Source of the DNA: Segetibacter aerophilus
Lineage (GTDB): Bacteria; Bacteroidota; Bacteroidia; Chitinophagales; Chitinophagaceae
Direction: 5' to 3'
Assembly (NCBI RefSeq): GCF_007991655.1
Contig: NZ_BJYT01000008.1
Span: forward strand, 62,001-126,000
Length of the DNA: 64,000 nucleotides
Position numbers and translations under genes: made by a program. Below, piece by piece: positions 51,502 through 59,790 of this stretch. Below the pieces are notes generated by a model. The model saw only the letters and a list, made by a program, of their open reading frames with translations. It had not been told where the DNA came from and did no database searches. Position 1 is the first letter of the stretch, and each line of letters begins with the position of its first letter.

Positions 51502-52553
51502 AAGTAGCGCACTGTTTTTTTACTATGCATATAGGCGGTTCTCAAATACTAGCAATAGATCTAATTAATAAAATGTGTAGAGAACATGAAGTTTTTCTTT
51601 TAATAGTTAATGATCAATGGAACCAGCAACTTTTAGATAAGGTTGATAAAAGGGTTGTAGTTCGTTGTATCAATCGTAAGGAGGGAAGTCGAAACCCGCT
51701 GCCAGTACTTCGATTTAATTTACTCCTAAAAAAAATAAAGCCCGACGTCATACATTGTCACGAGAATAAGATAATAAACCTAATAAAAATTGGAAAATAT
51801 AAGACGATTTATACTGTGCACGATGTAGGCGTAAAAAATATTGAAGTGAAAAAGTATTCAGTCTTGGTAGCGATTTCAAAATCAGTTAAGGCTGATGTTA
51901 CGGAACGCTTTGGAGTTAAAGCAAAGGTTATACATAACGGAATTTCTATGGAAACTTTCGCGAAGCGAAAACAGTATGCCTTATCAAATGATAAACCTTT
52001 TAAAATAGTTCAAGTAAGCCGCCTCGTTCACGAAAAAAAAGGTCAGGATATTTTAATAAAAGCCATCGATAAATTGGTAAAGAACAGCGAAATTCAAATT
52101 ACCTTAGATATCATTGGCAACGGCCCTTCTTACAATTATTTGCAATCACTTATTAAGTCTTATTCACTGGAAAGGAGTATTAAGTTGATCGGGGCGAAAG
52201 ACAGAAAATGGATTTCTCAAAACCTACTAGATTATCACGTCCTTGTACAACCTTCGAGATTTGAGGGGTTCGGTTTGACTTTGATAGAAGGGATTGCTGC
52301 TGGTGTGCCAGTAATTGCATCGGACATAGATGGACCGGCCGAAATAATGACTAGTTTAAATAGTAAGTTCACTTTTGAAAGTGAAAACATAGACGCCTGT
52401 GCGAACAAACTAATGGAAGTGATAACTCTCTATCAAAGAAATAAAATCGAATCTATTATGGAAGTTACATATAGGGAGATCGCTGCTCAGTTCTCACTAG
52501 CATCCGCTGTTGACAATTATTTACGACTTTATGAAGAAGTGGTAAGAGCCTAA
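51498..52553 (+). CDS. Glycosyltransferase family 4 (GT-B)
   Basis: It is a retaining glycosyltransferase of the GT4 group, 351 residues. The N-terminal domain has HCFFTMHIGGSQILAIDLI and the C-terminal nucleotide-sugar domain has VQVSRLVHEKKGQDILIKA, LIGAKDRKWISQNL and the EX7E region VQPSRFEGFGLTLIEGIAAG, with PVIASDIDGPAEI after it. The start overlaps the GT2 gene stop by 4 bp. It probably adds the next sugar of the repeat unit. Confidence 0.93.
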   Translation: MKVAHCFFTMHIGGSQILAIDLINKMCREHEVFLLIVNDQWNQQLLDKVDKRVVVRCINRKEGSRNPLPVLRFNLLLKKIKPDVIHCHENKIINLIKIGKYKTIYTVHDVGVKNIEVKKYSVLVAISKSVKADVTERFGVKAKVIHNGISMETFAKRKQYALSNDKPFKIVQVSRLVHEKKGQDILIKAIDKLVKNSEIQITLDIIGNGPSYNYLQSLIKSYSLERSIKLIGAKDRKWISQNLLDYHVLVQPSRFEGFGLTLIEGIAAGVPVIASDIDGPAEIMTSLNSKFTFESENIDACANKLMEVITLYQRNKIESIMEVTYREIAAQFSLASAVDNYLRLYEEVVRA

Positions 52554-52571
52554 TAAATCATTTTTTCTCGA

Positions 52572-53090
52572 ATGAATTATATTTCCTTCATTACACAAGA
52601 TTGGAGTACTAATCGCAAAAATACCAAAGGACGTATTATAGCTATATTTTTTAGAACAGCTAATTATTGCAAGGAAAGAAGATTAGCCAGCATAATTTTA
52701 TTCCCTTACCTCGCTTTTTATAGATTAATAGTCGAGTGGGTTTTGGGTATAGAAGTGCCTTACCTAACGAGTATAGATACAGGTCTCAAAATCTATCATG
52801 GGCAGGCACTAGTCATTAACAAAGATGTTGTAATAGGCAAAAATTGCACCTTAAGGCAGTCGACAACCATAGGCAATTCTAAGCAATTTGGGAGATGCCC
52901 TGTTATAGGAAACAACGTGGAAATTGGTTCTAACGTTTGCATCTTAGGCGACATTACAATAGGCGATAATGTAATTATTGGAGCTGGATCTGTAGTGGTG
53001 AAGAACGTTCCGTCAAATTCTATTGTAGTTGGTAATCCTGCCAAAGTAATTAAAACGTTTAATTCTTCATTAAAGCTAAAAGCTTCTTAA
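52572..53090 (+). CDS. Serine-acetyltransferase-like O-acetyltransferase (WcaB/EpsH type)
   Basis: It is a hexapeptide-repeat acetyltransferase, 172 residues, of the serine-O-acetyltransferase-related group found in EPS loci. The N-terminal half is a helical cap; the repeats begin at GLKIYHGQALVINKDVVIGK (His in YHGQ is the catalytic type) and continue GRCPVIGNNVEIGSNVCILG, GDNVIIGAGSVVVKNVP and IVVGNPAKVIKTF. It lies 18 bp after the GT4 gene and 17 bp before the next GT4 gene. It is the third acetyltransferase of the locus. Confidence 0.9.
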   Translation: MNYISFITQDWSTNRKNTKGRIIAIFFRTANYCKERRLASIILFPYLAFYRLIVEWVLGIEVPYLTSIDTGLKIYHGQALVINKDVVIGKNCTLRQSTTIGNSKQFGRCPVIGNNVEIGSNVCILGDITIGDNVIIGAGSVVVKNVPSNSIVVGNPAKVIKTFNSSLKLKAS

Positions 53091-53107
53091 AAAAGCACAT
53101 ACTACAA

Positions 53108-54223
53108 ATGATTGCTTTCAATGTATCTAGGCATATATTAACTGTTGGCGAAGAATATAGAGACCATAGGGGAGGAATAGCGGGCGTCATCAATACTTAT
53201 TCAAAGTATCTTGCTGATTTCAAATTCATCTCTACATATAAACCCCAGCCAAACAAATTGCTCGGTATTCCTTATTATTTAAAGGCGGTTATAGTTTTAA
53301 TCGTAAAATTAACTAGAGATAAAGAAATTCGAATAGTACACATTCATGGAGCCGCTAAGGGAAGTTTCTTTAGAAAACTTATTATTTTTCTTATTGCTAA
53401 AAAGCTATTTAAGCGACAAGTTATCTACCACATCCACGGGTCAGAATTTCAAGTTTTTTTCAATAAAGGGGGTGTTGTAAAAACCCTTATTAAAAAGTTG
53501 ATTAATAACGTTGACATGGTAATTTGTCTTTCCAGGAAATGGGAAACATTTTTCCAGGAAAATTTTGAACAAAAGAATTTAGTGGTTCTGGAAAATATCA
53601 TTGAACGTCCGCGACAAGTTGAAAAGTTGAATTCTTCTTTCTCTATTAAAATTTTGTTTCTTGGACGTATTGGGGTCAGAAAAGGAATATTCGATCTGTT
53701 AGATGTGATAAAAGAAAATAAACAGGCGCTAGATGGTAAACTTCAGTTAATTGTTGGTGGTGACGGAGAGGTTGAAAAATTACTGCATTTTGTAGCAGCA
53801 AATGATCTTGAATCTATTGTCAGGTACGAAGGTTGGGTCTCTGGTTCAAAAAAGACTGAACTGCTATGTGAAAGCGATATTTATATCCTTCCTTCTTACA
53901 ACGAAGGCTTGCCTCTTTCTATTCTCGAAGCAATGAGTTACGAGCTTCCAGTTATTTCAACGCCTGTCGGTGGTATTACGGAAATAGTGCATCACATGAT
54001 AAACGGTTTCATAGTTAACCCAGGTGATAAACTATCCTTATATAGCGCTTTGGAGATGTTTATAAATAAGCCGGAGTTAATTAAGTCAATGGGAGTATTA
54101 TCACATTCCATCGTATCGCCATATTACGCGGATGCCGTTATTCCGAAGCTATCTTCTATATATGAGAAACTCCTAAAAAAGGAATTGTCACCCGTAGATT
54201 TAATGCCTAGTCCTGTTTGTTAG
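53108..54223 (+). CDS. Glycosyltransferase family 4 (GT-B)
   Basis: It is a second GT4 enzyme, 371 residues. The N-terminal domain includes GGIAGVINTYSKYL and RIVHIHGAAKGSFFRKLI; the C-terminal domain has KILFLGRIGVRKGIFDLLDV, LIVGGDGEVEKLL, YEGWVSGSKKTELLCESDIY and the EX7E region LPSYNEGLPLSILEAMSYEL with PVISTPVGGITEIV. It ends the first dense part of the gene run; a 636-bp gap follows before the PssD/PssE pair. Confidence 0.93.
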   Translation: MIAFNVSRHILTVGEEYRDHRGGIAGVINTYSKYLADFKFISTYKPQPNKLLGIPYYLKAVIVLIVKLTRDKEIRIVHIHGAAKGSFFRKLIIFLIAKKLFKRQVIYHIHGSEFQVFFNKGGVVKTLIKKLINNVDMVICLSRKWETFFQENFEQKNLVVLENIIERPRQVEKLNSSFSIKILFLGRIGVRKGIFDLLDVIKENKQALDGKLQLIVGGDGEVEKLLHFVAANDLESIVRYEGWVSGSKKTELLCESDIYILPSYNEGLPLSILEAMSYELPVISTPVGGITEIVHHMINGFIVNPGDKLSLYSALEMFINKPELIKSMGVLSHSIVSPYYADAVIPKLSSIYEKLLKKELSPVDLMPSPVC

Positions 54224-54859
54224 TTTCAACCTTTTTGATAGGTTAATTTGCTAGTAACTTTTTTCCGCCACAATTGGTGATTGGAATGTTTTTAAGTAAG
54301 ACAACTTATTTGTTGATTTCTGCATCTTGTAATTAATAGAAATCTTAGTAAGTGTAGCAATACATTTGCTAACATTACAAGCTAAAAAAATTACAGAGAT
54401 GGTACTATTTTATCTAATACTAAGTCTAATCTTTGGAATAAGTCTTACGCTAAGTATTTTGCCTTCAAATACTAGTGCCGTCCTAAACAACAAATCATCC
54501 TTTTTAATCTCGTTCGTATTCTTCTTTTTGCTGTGGCCGCTGCATCTATATTTTGGTACAGTTAAGTTTCTAAAATCGTAATTTCTATTGTCGTCATTTT
54601 TGTCCTGTACTGAAGGTGTCCTAATCCCAAAACGTCCCTCTGTCAAGCTAGCTCTTCTTCAATTTTCCACCGTCTTCACCGGTTTCTTGCTTAAGCAATT
54701 GATACTTTCTCCTCGACCGGCACAACATCTCCAATCCCAATTAATGTCTTGTGTCTCAATAACTTTTCAGCCTAACTCAACCATTTTTTTTAGTTGACAT
54801 AATAAATCATCTGTTTCTACGTCTATAGTAAAGAAGTTTTAAAATCTAATATTCTATAA
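54224..54859 (+). other. Gap inside the exopolysaccharide locus
   Basis: No gene can be called with confidence. A possible 71-codon frame at 54366-54581 would code for two hydrophobic helices. Bases 54588-54800 show fragmentary open frames on both strands but with several stops each; they may be the remains of a lost gene. Confidence 0.5.
54366..54581 (+). CDS. Possible small membrane protein, doubtful (71 aa)
   Basis: The frame codes for two membrane helices, about residues 13-33 and 46-62, with polar ends (QAKKITE at the start, KFLKS at the end). A later ATG (54399) would shorten it but keep both helices. Hydrophobic content alone is weak evidence in A/T-rich DNA. It lies in the gap of the polysaccharide locus, in the same direction as its neighbours. 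No family is recognised. Confidence 0.3.
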   Translation: MLTLQAKKITEMVLFYLILSLIFGISLTLSILPSNTSAVLNNKSSFLISFVFFFLLWPLHLYFGTVKFLKS

Positions 54860-55303
54860 ATGAAAGTTCTTGCAATCGCCTCAGCAGGAGGACATTGGAT
54901 TCAACTATTACGATTAACTCCCGCCTTTAAAAATCACGAGATGATTTTCATGTCTACAAATGAAAGTTTTGCAGACACGGTTGAGGGATATAAATTTTTT
55001 AAAGTTCCAGATTCAAATAGAAAAAATAAGCTACAATTAATTAAATCAGCTTTATTAGTAGCCAAACACGTACTCTCTCTTAAGCCAGATGTAATTGTTA
55101 CAACAGGAGCTGCCCCAGGATTGATGGGAATTTTAGTAGGCAAGCTAATGGGCGCAAAAACAATTTGGATTGATAGCATTGCTAATGTTGAAAAAATTTC
55201 AATGAGCGGTAATATTGCTCTTAAGATAGCAGATAGAGTGTATACGCAGTGGGAGCATTTGTCAAACAACAAAATTCTTTTTAACGGAAACGTGCTATCA
55301 TGA
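54860..55303 (+). CDS. PssD/Alg14-like glycosyltransferase membrane-anchor subunit
   Basis: It is the acceptor-binding and membrane-recruiting half of a split GT28-type glycosyltransferase, related to PssD, Cps14F and yeast Alg14, 147 residues. It begins ASAGGHWIQLLRL (8-20), the Alg14 GGH signature, and has PDVIVTTGAAPGLMGILVG and TIWIDSIANVEKISMSG. It has no catalytic nucleotide-sugar domain; that is supplied by the next gene, whose start overlaps its stop by 4 bp, so they form a coupled pair. Confidence 0.92.
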   Translation: MKVLAIASAGGHWIQLLRLTPAFKNHEMIFMSTNESFADTVEGYKFFKVPDSNRKNKLQLIKSALLVAKHVLSLKPDVIVTTGAAPGLMGILVGKLMGAKTIWIDSIANVEKISMSGNIALKIADRVYTQWEHLSNNKILFNGNVLS

Positions 55304-55782
55304 TCTTTATAACGATAGGAACACAGGAGCCTTTTGACCGTTTAATTAAAGCAATGGATGAGATTGCACCATTGCTTGGCGATATAGAAATTGTAGCGCA
55401 GGTATCAGACAGCGGTTACAAGGTAAATAACATGAAAGTTTTAAATTTTGTTTCGCCAATTGAATTTAATAAATACTTTAATACAGCTTCCCTTATCATA
55501 AGTCATGCTGGCATGGGCACCATAATATCTGCCTTGGAAAAGGAAAAGCCAATTATAGTTATGCCAAGACTAGTTCGATATGGTGAGCATAGAAGCGATC
55601 ATCAATTAGCGACAGCCGATAAATTTAAGCAGCTTAATTATGTTCACGTGGCAAGTGACGAGTTCGAATTAAAAAACAAGGTACTATCGCTACTTCACTC
55701 AATGCCTAAACCTCTATATAAACTAGGAAAATACGCCTCTAATCAACTTATTGGTTCTCTAGAAAGTTTTTTGTTGCAATAA
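55300..55782 (+). CDS. PssE/Alg13-like glycosyltransferase catalytic subunit
   Basis: It is the nucleotide-sugar-binding half of the split enzyme, 160 residues. The GT28 C-terminal domain starts MIFITIGTQEPFDRLIKAMD and contains IISHAGMGTIISALEKEKPIIVMPR (about 67-91; key residues H, G, G, E, P), then EHRSDHQLATADKF. It overlaps PssD by 4 bp. Donor sugar is probably UDP-linked (Glc, Gal, GlcA or GlcNAc), but cannot be set from sequence. A terminator follows at 55806. Confidence 0.92.
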   Translation: MIFITIGTQEPFDRLIKAMDEIAPLLGDIEIVAQVSDSGYKVNNMKVLNFVSPIEFNKYFNTASLIISHAGMGTIISALEKEKPIIVMPRLVRYGEHRSDHQLATADKFKQLNYVHVASDEFELKNKVLSLLHSMPKPLYKLGKYASNQLIGSLESFLLQ

Positions 55783-55805
55783 GTAAACCTTGTTTTAAAG
55801 TTTAT

Positions 55806-55837
55806 AAAAGCGAGCTTAATAAGTCAAGCTCGCTTTT
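55806..55837 (+). terminator. Terminator after the PssD/PssE pair
   Basis: AAAAGCGAGCTT and AAGCTCGCTTTT pair perfectly over an 8-base loop and end in T. Confidence 0.85.
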
Positions 55838-55970
55838 CCAATTTGAATAACTGGAAATAGATTAAGGGATAAAGAAACGTGAGCGAGAATTTTATAGGAA
55901 ACGAGTAAAGCTTCTTTATCAACTCCCAAGTTGGAATGAACAATAATGATAACAATAGCGCCATAATTGA

Positions 55971-55978
55971 TATTTTTG
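55971..55978 (+). promoter_or_regulatory. -7 element for rfbB
   Basis: TATTTTTG matches TAnnTTTG exactly; no TTTG is seen at the right distance upstream. Leader about 75 nt. Confidence 0.4.
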
Positions 55979-56058
55979 TTGAAATCTACTTCAAAACCTA
56001 CCTCTTTTATAAGTTAATTAAAGAGCTATTCAATTCCTTTAGTAAACAATTTTGAATA

Positions 56059-57114
56059 ATGAAAAACATCATCATCACAGGAGGCGCCGGTTTCATAGGC
56101 TCACAGGTAGTAAGACTTTTTGTAACAAAATACCCTGCATATAAAATAATAAATCTGGATGCACTGACCTACGCGGGCAACCTTGAAAATTTGAGCGACA
56201 TCGATAATGCACCCAATTATATATTTGAAAAAATAAATATTTTGGATGTTGAGGAACTTGAAAGAGTTTTTATGGAACACGAGGTTACAGATGTAATACA
56301 CCTCGCAGCTGAGTCTCATGTTGACAGATCAATAGAGTCTCCGCTAGATTTTGTTTATACTAATGTAGTAGGTACGGTAAACTTGTTGAATGCTGCTAAA
56401 AAACATTGGGCCGCTGATTTAGATCAACGCTTGTTTTATCATGTTTCTACTGACGAGGTGTATGGCGCCCTTGGTAGTACCGGTTTCTTTACTGAAGATA
56501 CTCCTTACCATCCTAACTCTCCGTACAGTGCCAGTAAAGCTTCTTCGGATCATTTTGTAAGAGCTTACGGTGAAACCTATCACCTTCCCTTTGTAATCTC
56601 AAATTGTTCTAACAATTATGGTCCTTATCATTTTCCCGAAAAACTAATACCTCTTTTCATTAACAACATTATTACTAAGAAACCGCTACCGGTATATGGG
56701 GATGGCTTGTACACTCGCGACTGGCTGTACGTTAAAGATCACGCTATTGCAATAGATACTGTCTTTCATAAAGGAGTTGTTGGTGAAACATACAACATCG
56801 GCGGTTTTAATGAGTGGAAAAATATAGACTTAGTGAAGTTGTTGTGCAAGCAAATGGACGAAAAATTAGGCAATAGCCCTGGAACCAGTGAGGCATTGAT
56901 AACTTATATAAAAGACAGGCCGGGGCATGACCGTAGGTACGCAATAGATGCAACAAAAATTAATAAAGAGTTAGGCTGGAAGCCTTCAGTAACTTTCGAG
57001 CAGGGATTGAGCGAGACCATTGACTGGTTCCTGGATAACAAGGAATGGTTGAACCACGTAACCAGCGGGGCATACAAGGAGTATTATACTAAAATGTACT
57101 CAGGGCAGGACTAA
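56059..57114 (+). CDS. rfbB: dTDP-glucose 4,6-dehydratase
   Basis: It turns dTDP-glucose into the 4-keto-6-deoxy sugar, the branch point to L-rhamnose and related residues. It is an extended SDR of 351 residues: NAD-binding TGGAGFIGSQ (7-16), HVDRSIESP, the STDEVYG block (130-136), catalytic Y156 and K160 in YSASK, and NCSNNYGPYHFPEKLIP. rfbA, rfbC and rfbD are absent from the window; either they lie elsewhere or the sugar is completed by other enzymes. Confidence 0.95.
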   Translation: MKNIIITGGAGFIGSQVVRLFVTKYPAYKIINLDALTYAGNLENLSDIDNAPNYIFEKINILDVEELERVFMEHEVTDVIHLAAESHVDRSIESPLDFVYTNVVGTVNLLNAAKKHWAADLDQRLFYHVSTDEVYGALGSTGFFTEDTPYHPNSPYSASKASSDHFVRAYGETYHLPFVISNCSNNYGPYHFPEKLIPLFINNIITKKPLPVYGDGLYTRDWLYVKDHAIAIDTVFHKGVVGETYNIGGFNEWKNIDLVKLLCKQMDEKLGNSPGTSEALITYIKDRPGHDRRYAIDATKINKELGWKPSVTFEQGLSETIDWFLDNKEWLNHVTSGAYKEYYTKMYSGQD

Positions 57115-57799
57115 CTATTACTTGTGGTACAATTTATTGTTTAGAAAATAAAAGTTTTCATCGCAGCTTTGATTGTTTTTTGGTCTATAATGGTATAAAG
57201 AGAAACAGTGTTTATATACTTAATCTCGATGTGCATCAGCTACTTTTTATAACCGAATCTAGAACTTCTCACGTTACCTATTCAGTAATAAAGGCGCTTC
57301 AAAAATCAACTGGCAGTTCTTTCTGGACTGCCTTTTTCATTTGTTTTTATTTGAAGCAATACTTAGTCTTCTGGTATCAGTAGGAAGGTTATTTCTGTTT
57401 TATTATCCAAATAAAATTTACTTATACTTCTACTTAAAAAAACTTTGCTATCGAGTCTTCAAAGAATTTGAGCAATCTCTCTTGCAACGTTTATTCATTT
57501 ATTTCAATCTTCTAAATAACCATTTTCGGAATTTCATCATTAATCGAAATCATTTCATAATTGTTTCAAAGGGTTTGGAAATTTTAGAAGAATAAAATAT
57601 TTGTTGTTTTTGGAAGTTGTAAAGAAGAGGCTTTCACTAGCTAAAATCTTTACAGTAGAAAAAGAATAAGTATAGTCTAGAAATAAAATAACTAAAAAAT
57701 CGTTAGAGAGTATTAAGTATTAAAAACCCGCACTTTTTTTCCGCTACGACTAAAATTATTCAATTATTCTAAAAACACCAATCGGTTAAAACCATTACT
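57115..57799 (+). other. Intergenic region between rfbB and the secreted-protein run
   Basis: About 690 bp without a convincing gene. It contains the rfbB terminator at 57312-57337. Short open frames at 57180-57383 and 57341-57595 look like chance in A/T-rich DNA. Confidence 0.6.
57312..57337 (+). terminator. Terminator downstream of rfbB
   Basis: GGCAGT and ACTGCC pair over a 9-base loop, followed by TTTTT, about 200 bp past the stop. Confidence 0.7.
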
Positions 57800-59722
57800 A
57801 TGAGTAAAATTCCACTCTCCTTATTTTTTTGTTTCGTATGTTTTTTTAGCACGAATGCACAATTAAATTATTCTTTTACACCAACATCCGGTTCTTACAT
57901 TCCTTTAGCCAGAACTAACACAAGTGTAACCCAGGTAAATGCCGGTTATACTGCTCACGATGAGGGCTATGCTAATAATATACCCTTGGGTTTCTCATTT
58001 AACTATAATGGAACAGTTTACACATCCATCAATGCAAACACAAATGGTTTTGCTTCTTTCAAGCCTTTTACATCTATTTCTAATCCAGCCGATAATAATT
58101 ACTGGCTCTCCGATTTACACTCAGGTGCTCATGGTCAGAGCAGCGCACTTGCAAGCAGGCCTCTTCTTGCACCACTTTGGGATGACCTGGACTTGTATTC
58201 AGTAGGCGATTTGAAATATGTAACGACGGGTTCTGCCCCTAACCGTGTATTTACTCTTCAATGGGGTAGAGTATACTGGACTCTTTCTGCCGCACAATTG
58301 GGGATAGAGTTTCAAATAAAATTATATGAAGGTAGCAACCAGGTTGAGTTCCATTACAATCAACTAGGCGGTGCCGTTCAGGGAACAACAGATGCACCAC
58401 CCTCTGCCTCTATCGGTATTACTGCAGAAGGCACAGGGGATGGAAAGTTTTTATCTCTTAACAATACATCGACAAATCCTACTGCAAGTTCAACTGTCAA
58501 TACATTTACGATCAGCACAAAACCAGCAACAGGGCAGATTTATCGTTTCACCCCTGGTGCAACACTTGATCCTAATTCATTAAATTATAGTTTCACTGCA
58601 GTTCAAGGTACCTACCAAGCAATTGAAGGCGGCGCGCCGGCCCTTCTTGTAAATGCAAAAGCAGGTGCTGCTACAGAAGACGAAGGTATTGCTGATTCCA
58701 TTGCTCTTTTTATGCCTTTCAAATATAATGGCAGCAATGTTTCTTTTGTTAGTGTGCATACAAACGGCTTTCTTTCTTTTCAGTCACTAAGGCCGGTTAC
58801 CGATGGTGCTACGCAAAATTTCTCTACTCCGGATTTGTCCGGCGGTCCTTTTGGCCCTGCTGTCGGTCCTAGTGGTCCAAATAACGGAAGACCTGTTCTT
58901 GCGCCTCTTTGGGATGATAACGCGCTGGCTACAACAGCAGATATCAGGTATCAATTGTCAGGCACTGCACCTAATCGTGTTTTCACTATCGAATGGTCTC
59001 GAGTCTCTTGGAACAAAAATGCAGCAGCACCCGCAATAGAATTTCAGGTGAGGCTTTATGAAACCTCTAATGTTATTGAATACCATTACAACAGGTTAGC
59101 AGGTGCAGTAGGTGCTGCGTCAGGTGCGGCTATTGGCCTAACTGGTACAAGTACAGGTGCAGGTAATTTTATGTCTTTGAGTGATGCTTCTGCAAGTCCC
59201 TCTATTAGTAGCACAGTAAGCACTAACAATATATCTACAAAGCCCGCAACTGGTCAGATATATCGCTTTACTCCATTAGCTCCACCAGTTGTTAGCACAT
59301 GTACTCCGGTAAAAGCTACCACAGATCTGTCAGTAACGGCTTCGGCTGCCGACAATTTCTTTAGTGCAGTAAGTGATACGCGCCAGGTGTTGGTGACAGT
59401 ACGTGAATTAGGTGGTATTGCTGCCGACTCTGCGGTGATAAGAATAGCAAAAGGGCAAGCTTCGGGATATACGTTTACGATGGGATCGGGCTCAGACAAT
59501 GCCAATTGGATCAGAAGAGAAGACGTTTCCTTTGTGTACTTTGATAGAATAGGGGGATTAGGCTGTAGCAGAAATTCTACGCTTGCCATTAATATGACTC
59601 GCAACACGTCAGCTGGTCAACAGTTTAATGTTACTTTCAGAGCACTCACATCTGTTGCGCAATCGGCTAACTTCCGCTACAACGATTCATTCTCTGTACT
59701 ATTTGTATCTGATAGTCAATAA
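57800..59722 (+). CDS. Large secreted protein with a tandem-duplicated domain (640 aa)
   Basis: The signal peptide is MSKIPLSLFFCFVCFFSTNA, cleaved near residue 21. Two homologous domains of about 235 residues follow (about 22-258 and 260-500). Shared landmarks, in order, are a DEG(Y/I)A block, an F(N/K)YNG strand, TNGF(A/L)SF, P(L/V)LAPLWDD, APNRVFT, IEFQ, a YEG/YET turn, and the ending STKPATGQIYRFTP. A third, unrelated beta domain (about 500-640) has two cysteines and resembles a sorting or adhesion domain, but it lacks the KLxV-type end of the type IX sorting sequence. The function is unknown; an extracellular carbohydrate- or surface-binding role is a guess. It is followed by a terminator. 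Confidence 0.78.
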   Translation: MSKIPLSLFFCFVCFFSTNAQLNYSFTPTSGSYIPLARTNTSVTQVNAGYTAHDEGYANNIPLGFSFNYNGTVYTSINANTNGFASFKPFTSISNPADNNYWLSDLHSGAHGQSSALASRPLLAPLWDDLDLYSVGDLKYVTTGSAPNRVFTLQWGRVYWTLSAAQLGIEFQIKLYEGSNQVEFHYNQLGGAVQGTTDAPPSASIGITAEGTGDGKFLSLNNTSTNPTASSTVNTFTISTKPATGQIYRFTPGATLDPNSLNYSFTAVQGTYQAIEGGAPALLVNAKAGAATEDEGIADSIALFMPFKYNGSNVSFVSVHTNGFLSFQSLRPVTDGATQNFSTPDLSGGPFGPAVGPSGPNNGRPVLAPLWDDNALATTADIRYQLSGTAPNRVFTIEWSRVSWNKNAAAPAIEFQVRLYETSNVIEYHYNRLAGAVGAASGAAIGLTGTSTGAGNFMSLSDASASPSISSTVSTNNISTKPATGQIYRFTPLAPPVVSTCTPVKATTDLSVTASAADNFFSAVSDTRQVLVTVRELGGIAADSAVIRIAKGQASGYTFTMGSGSDNANWIRREDVSFVYFDRIGGLGCSRNSTLAINMTRNTSAGQQFNVTFRALTSVAQSANFRYNDSFSVLFVSDSQ

Positions 59723-59727
59723 ACTTA

Positions 59728-59762
59728 AGAAAATCCGGAAAGGCACTCTTTCCGGATTTTCT
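59728..59762 (+). terminator. Terminator after the 640-residue secreted protein gene
   Basis: 15-bp arms AGAAAATCCGGAAAG/CTTTCCGGATTTTCT around a 5-base loop, ending in T. Confidence 0.85.
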
Positions 59763-59790
59763 AAATAAAATTTCAAACCAATAAACCACC

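Larger units (their letters stand above)
55783..56058 (+). other. Intergenic region before rfbB
   Basis: It contains a terminator (55806-55837) and a -7-like TATTTTTG at 55971-55978 for rfbB, which suggests rfbB is its own transcript. Confidence 0.55.

Noticed and set aside
53131-53145. Third occurrence of GGCGAAG near a glycosyltransferase start
   Set aside because: It is within coding sequence and matches only the short core of the leader motif, so it is likely chance.
54588-54800. Possible transposase fragment on the minus strand of the polysaccharide gap
   Set aside because: Short stretches look like an IS4-type C-terminus, but stops break every frame and no inverted repeats or target duplication are visible.
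57180-57595. Two overlapping open frames after rfbB
   Set aside because: One runs across the rfbB terminator, and both lack plausible composition, signals or motifs.
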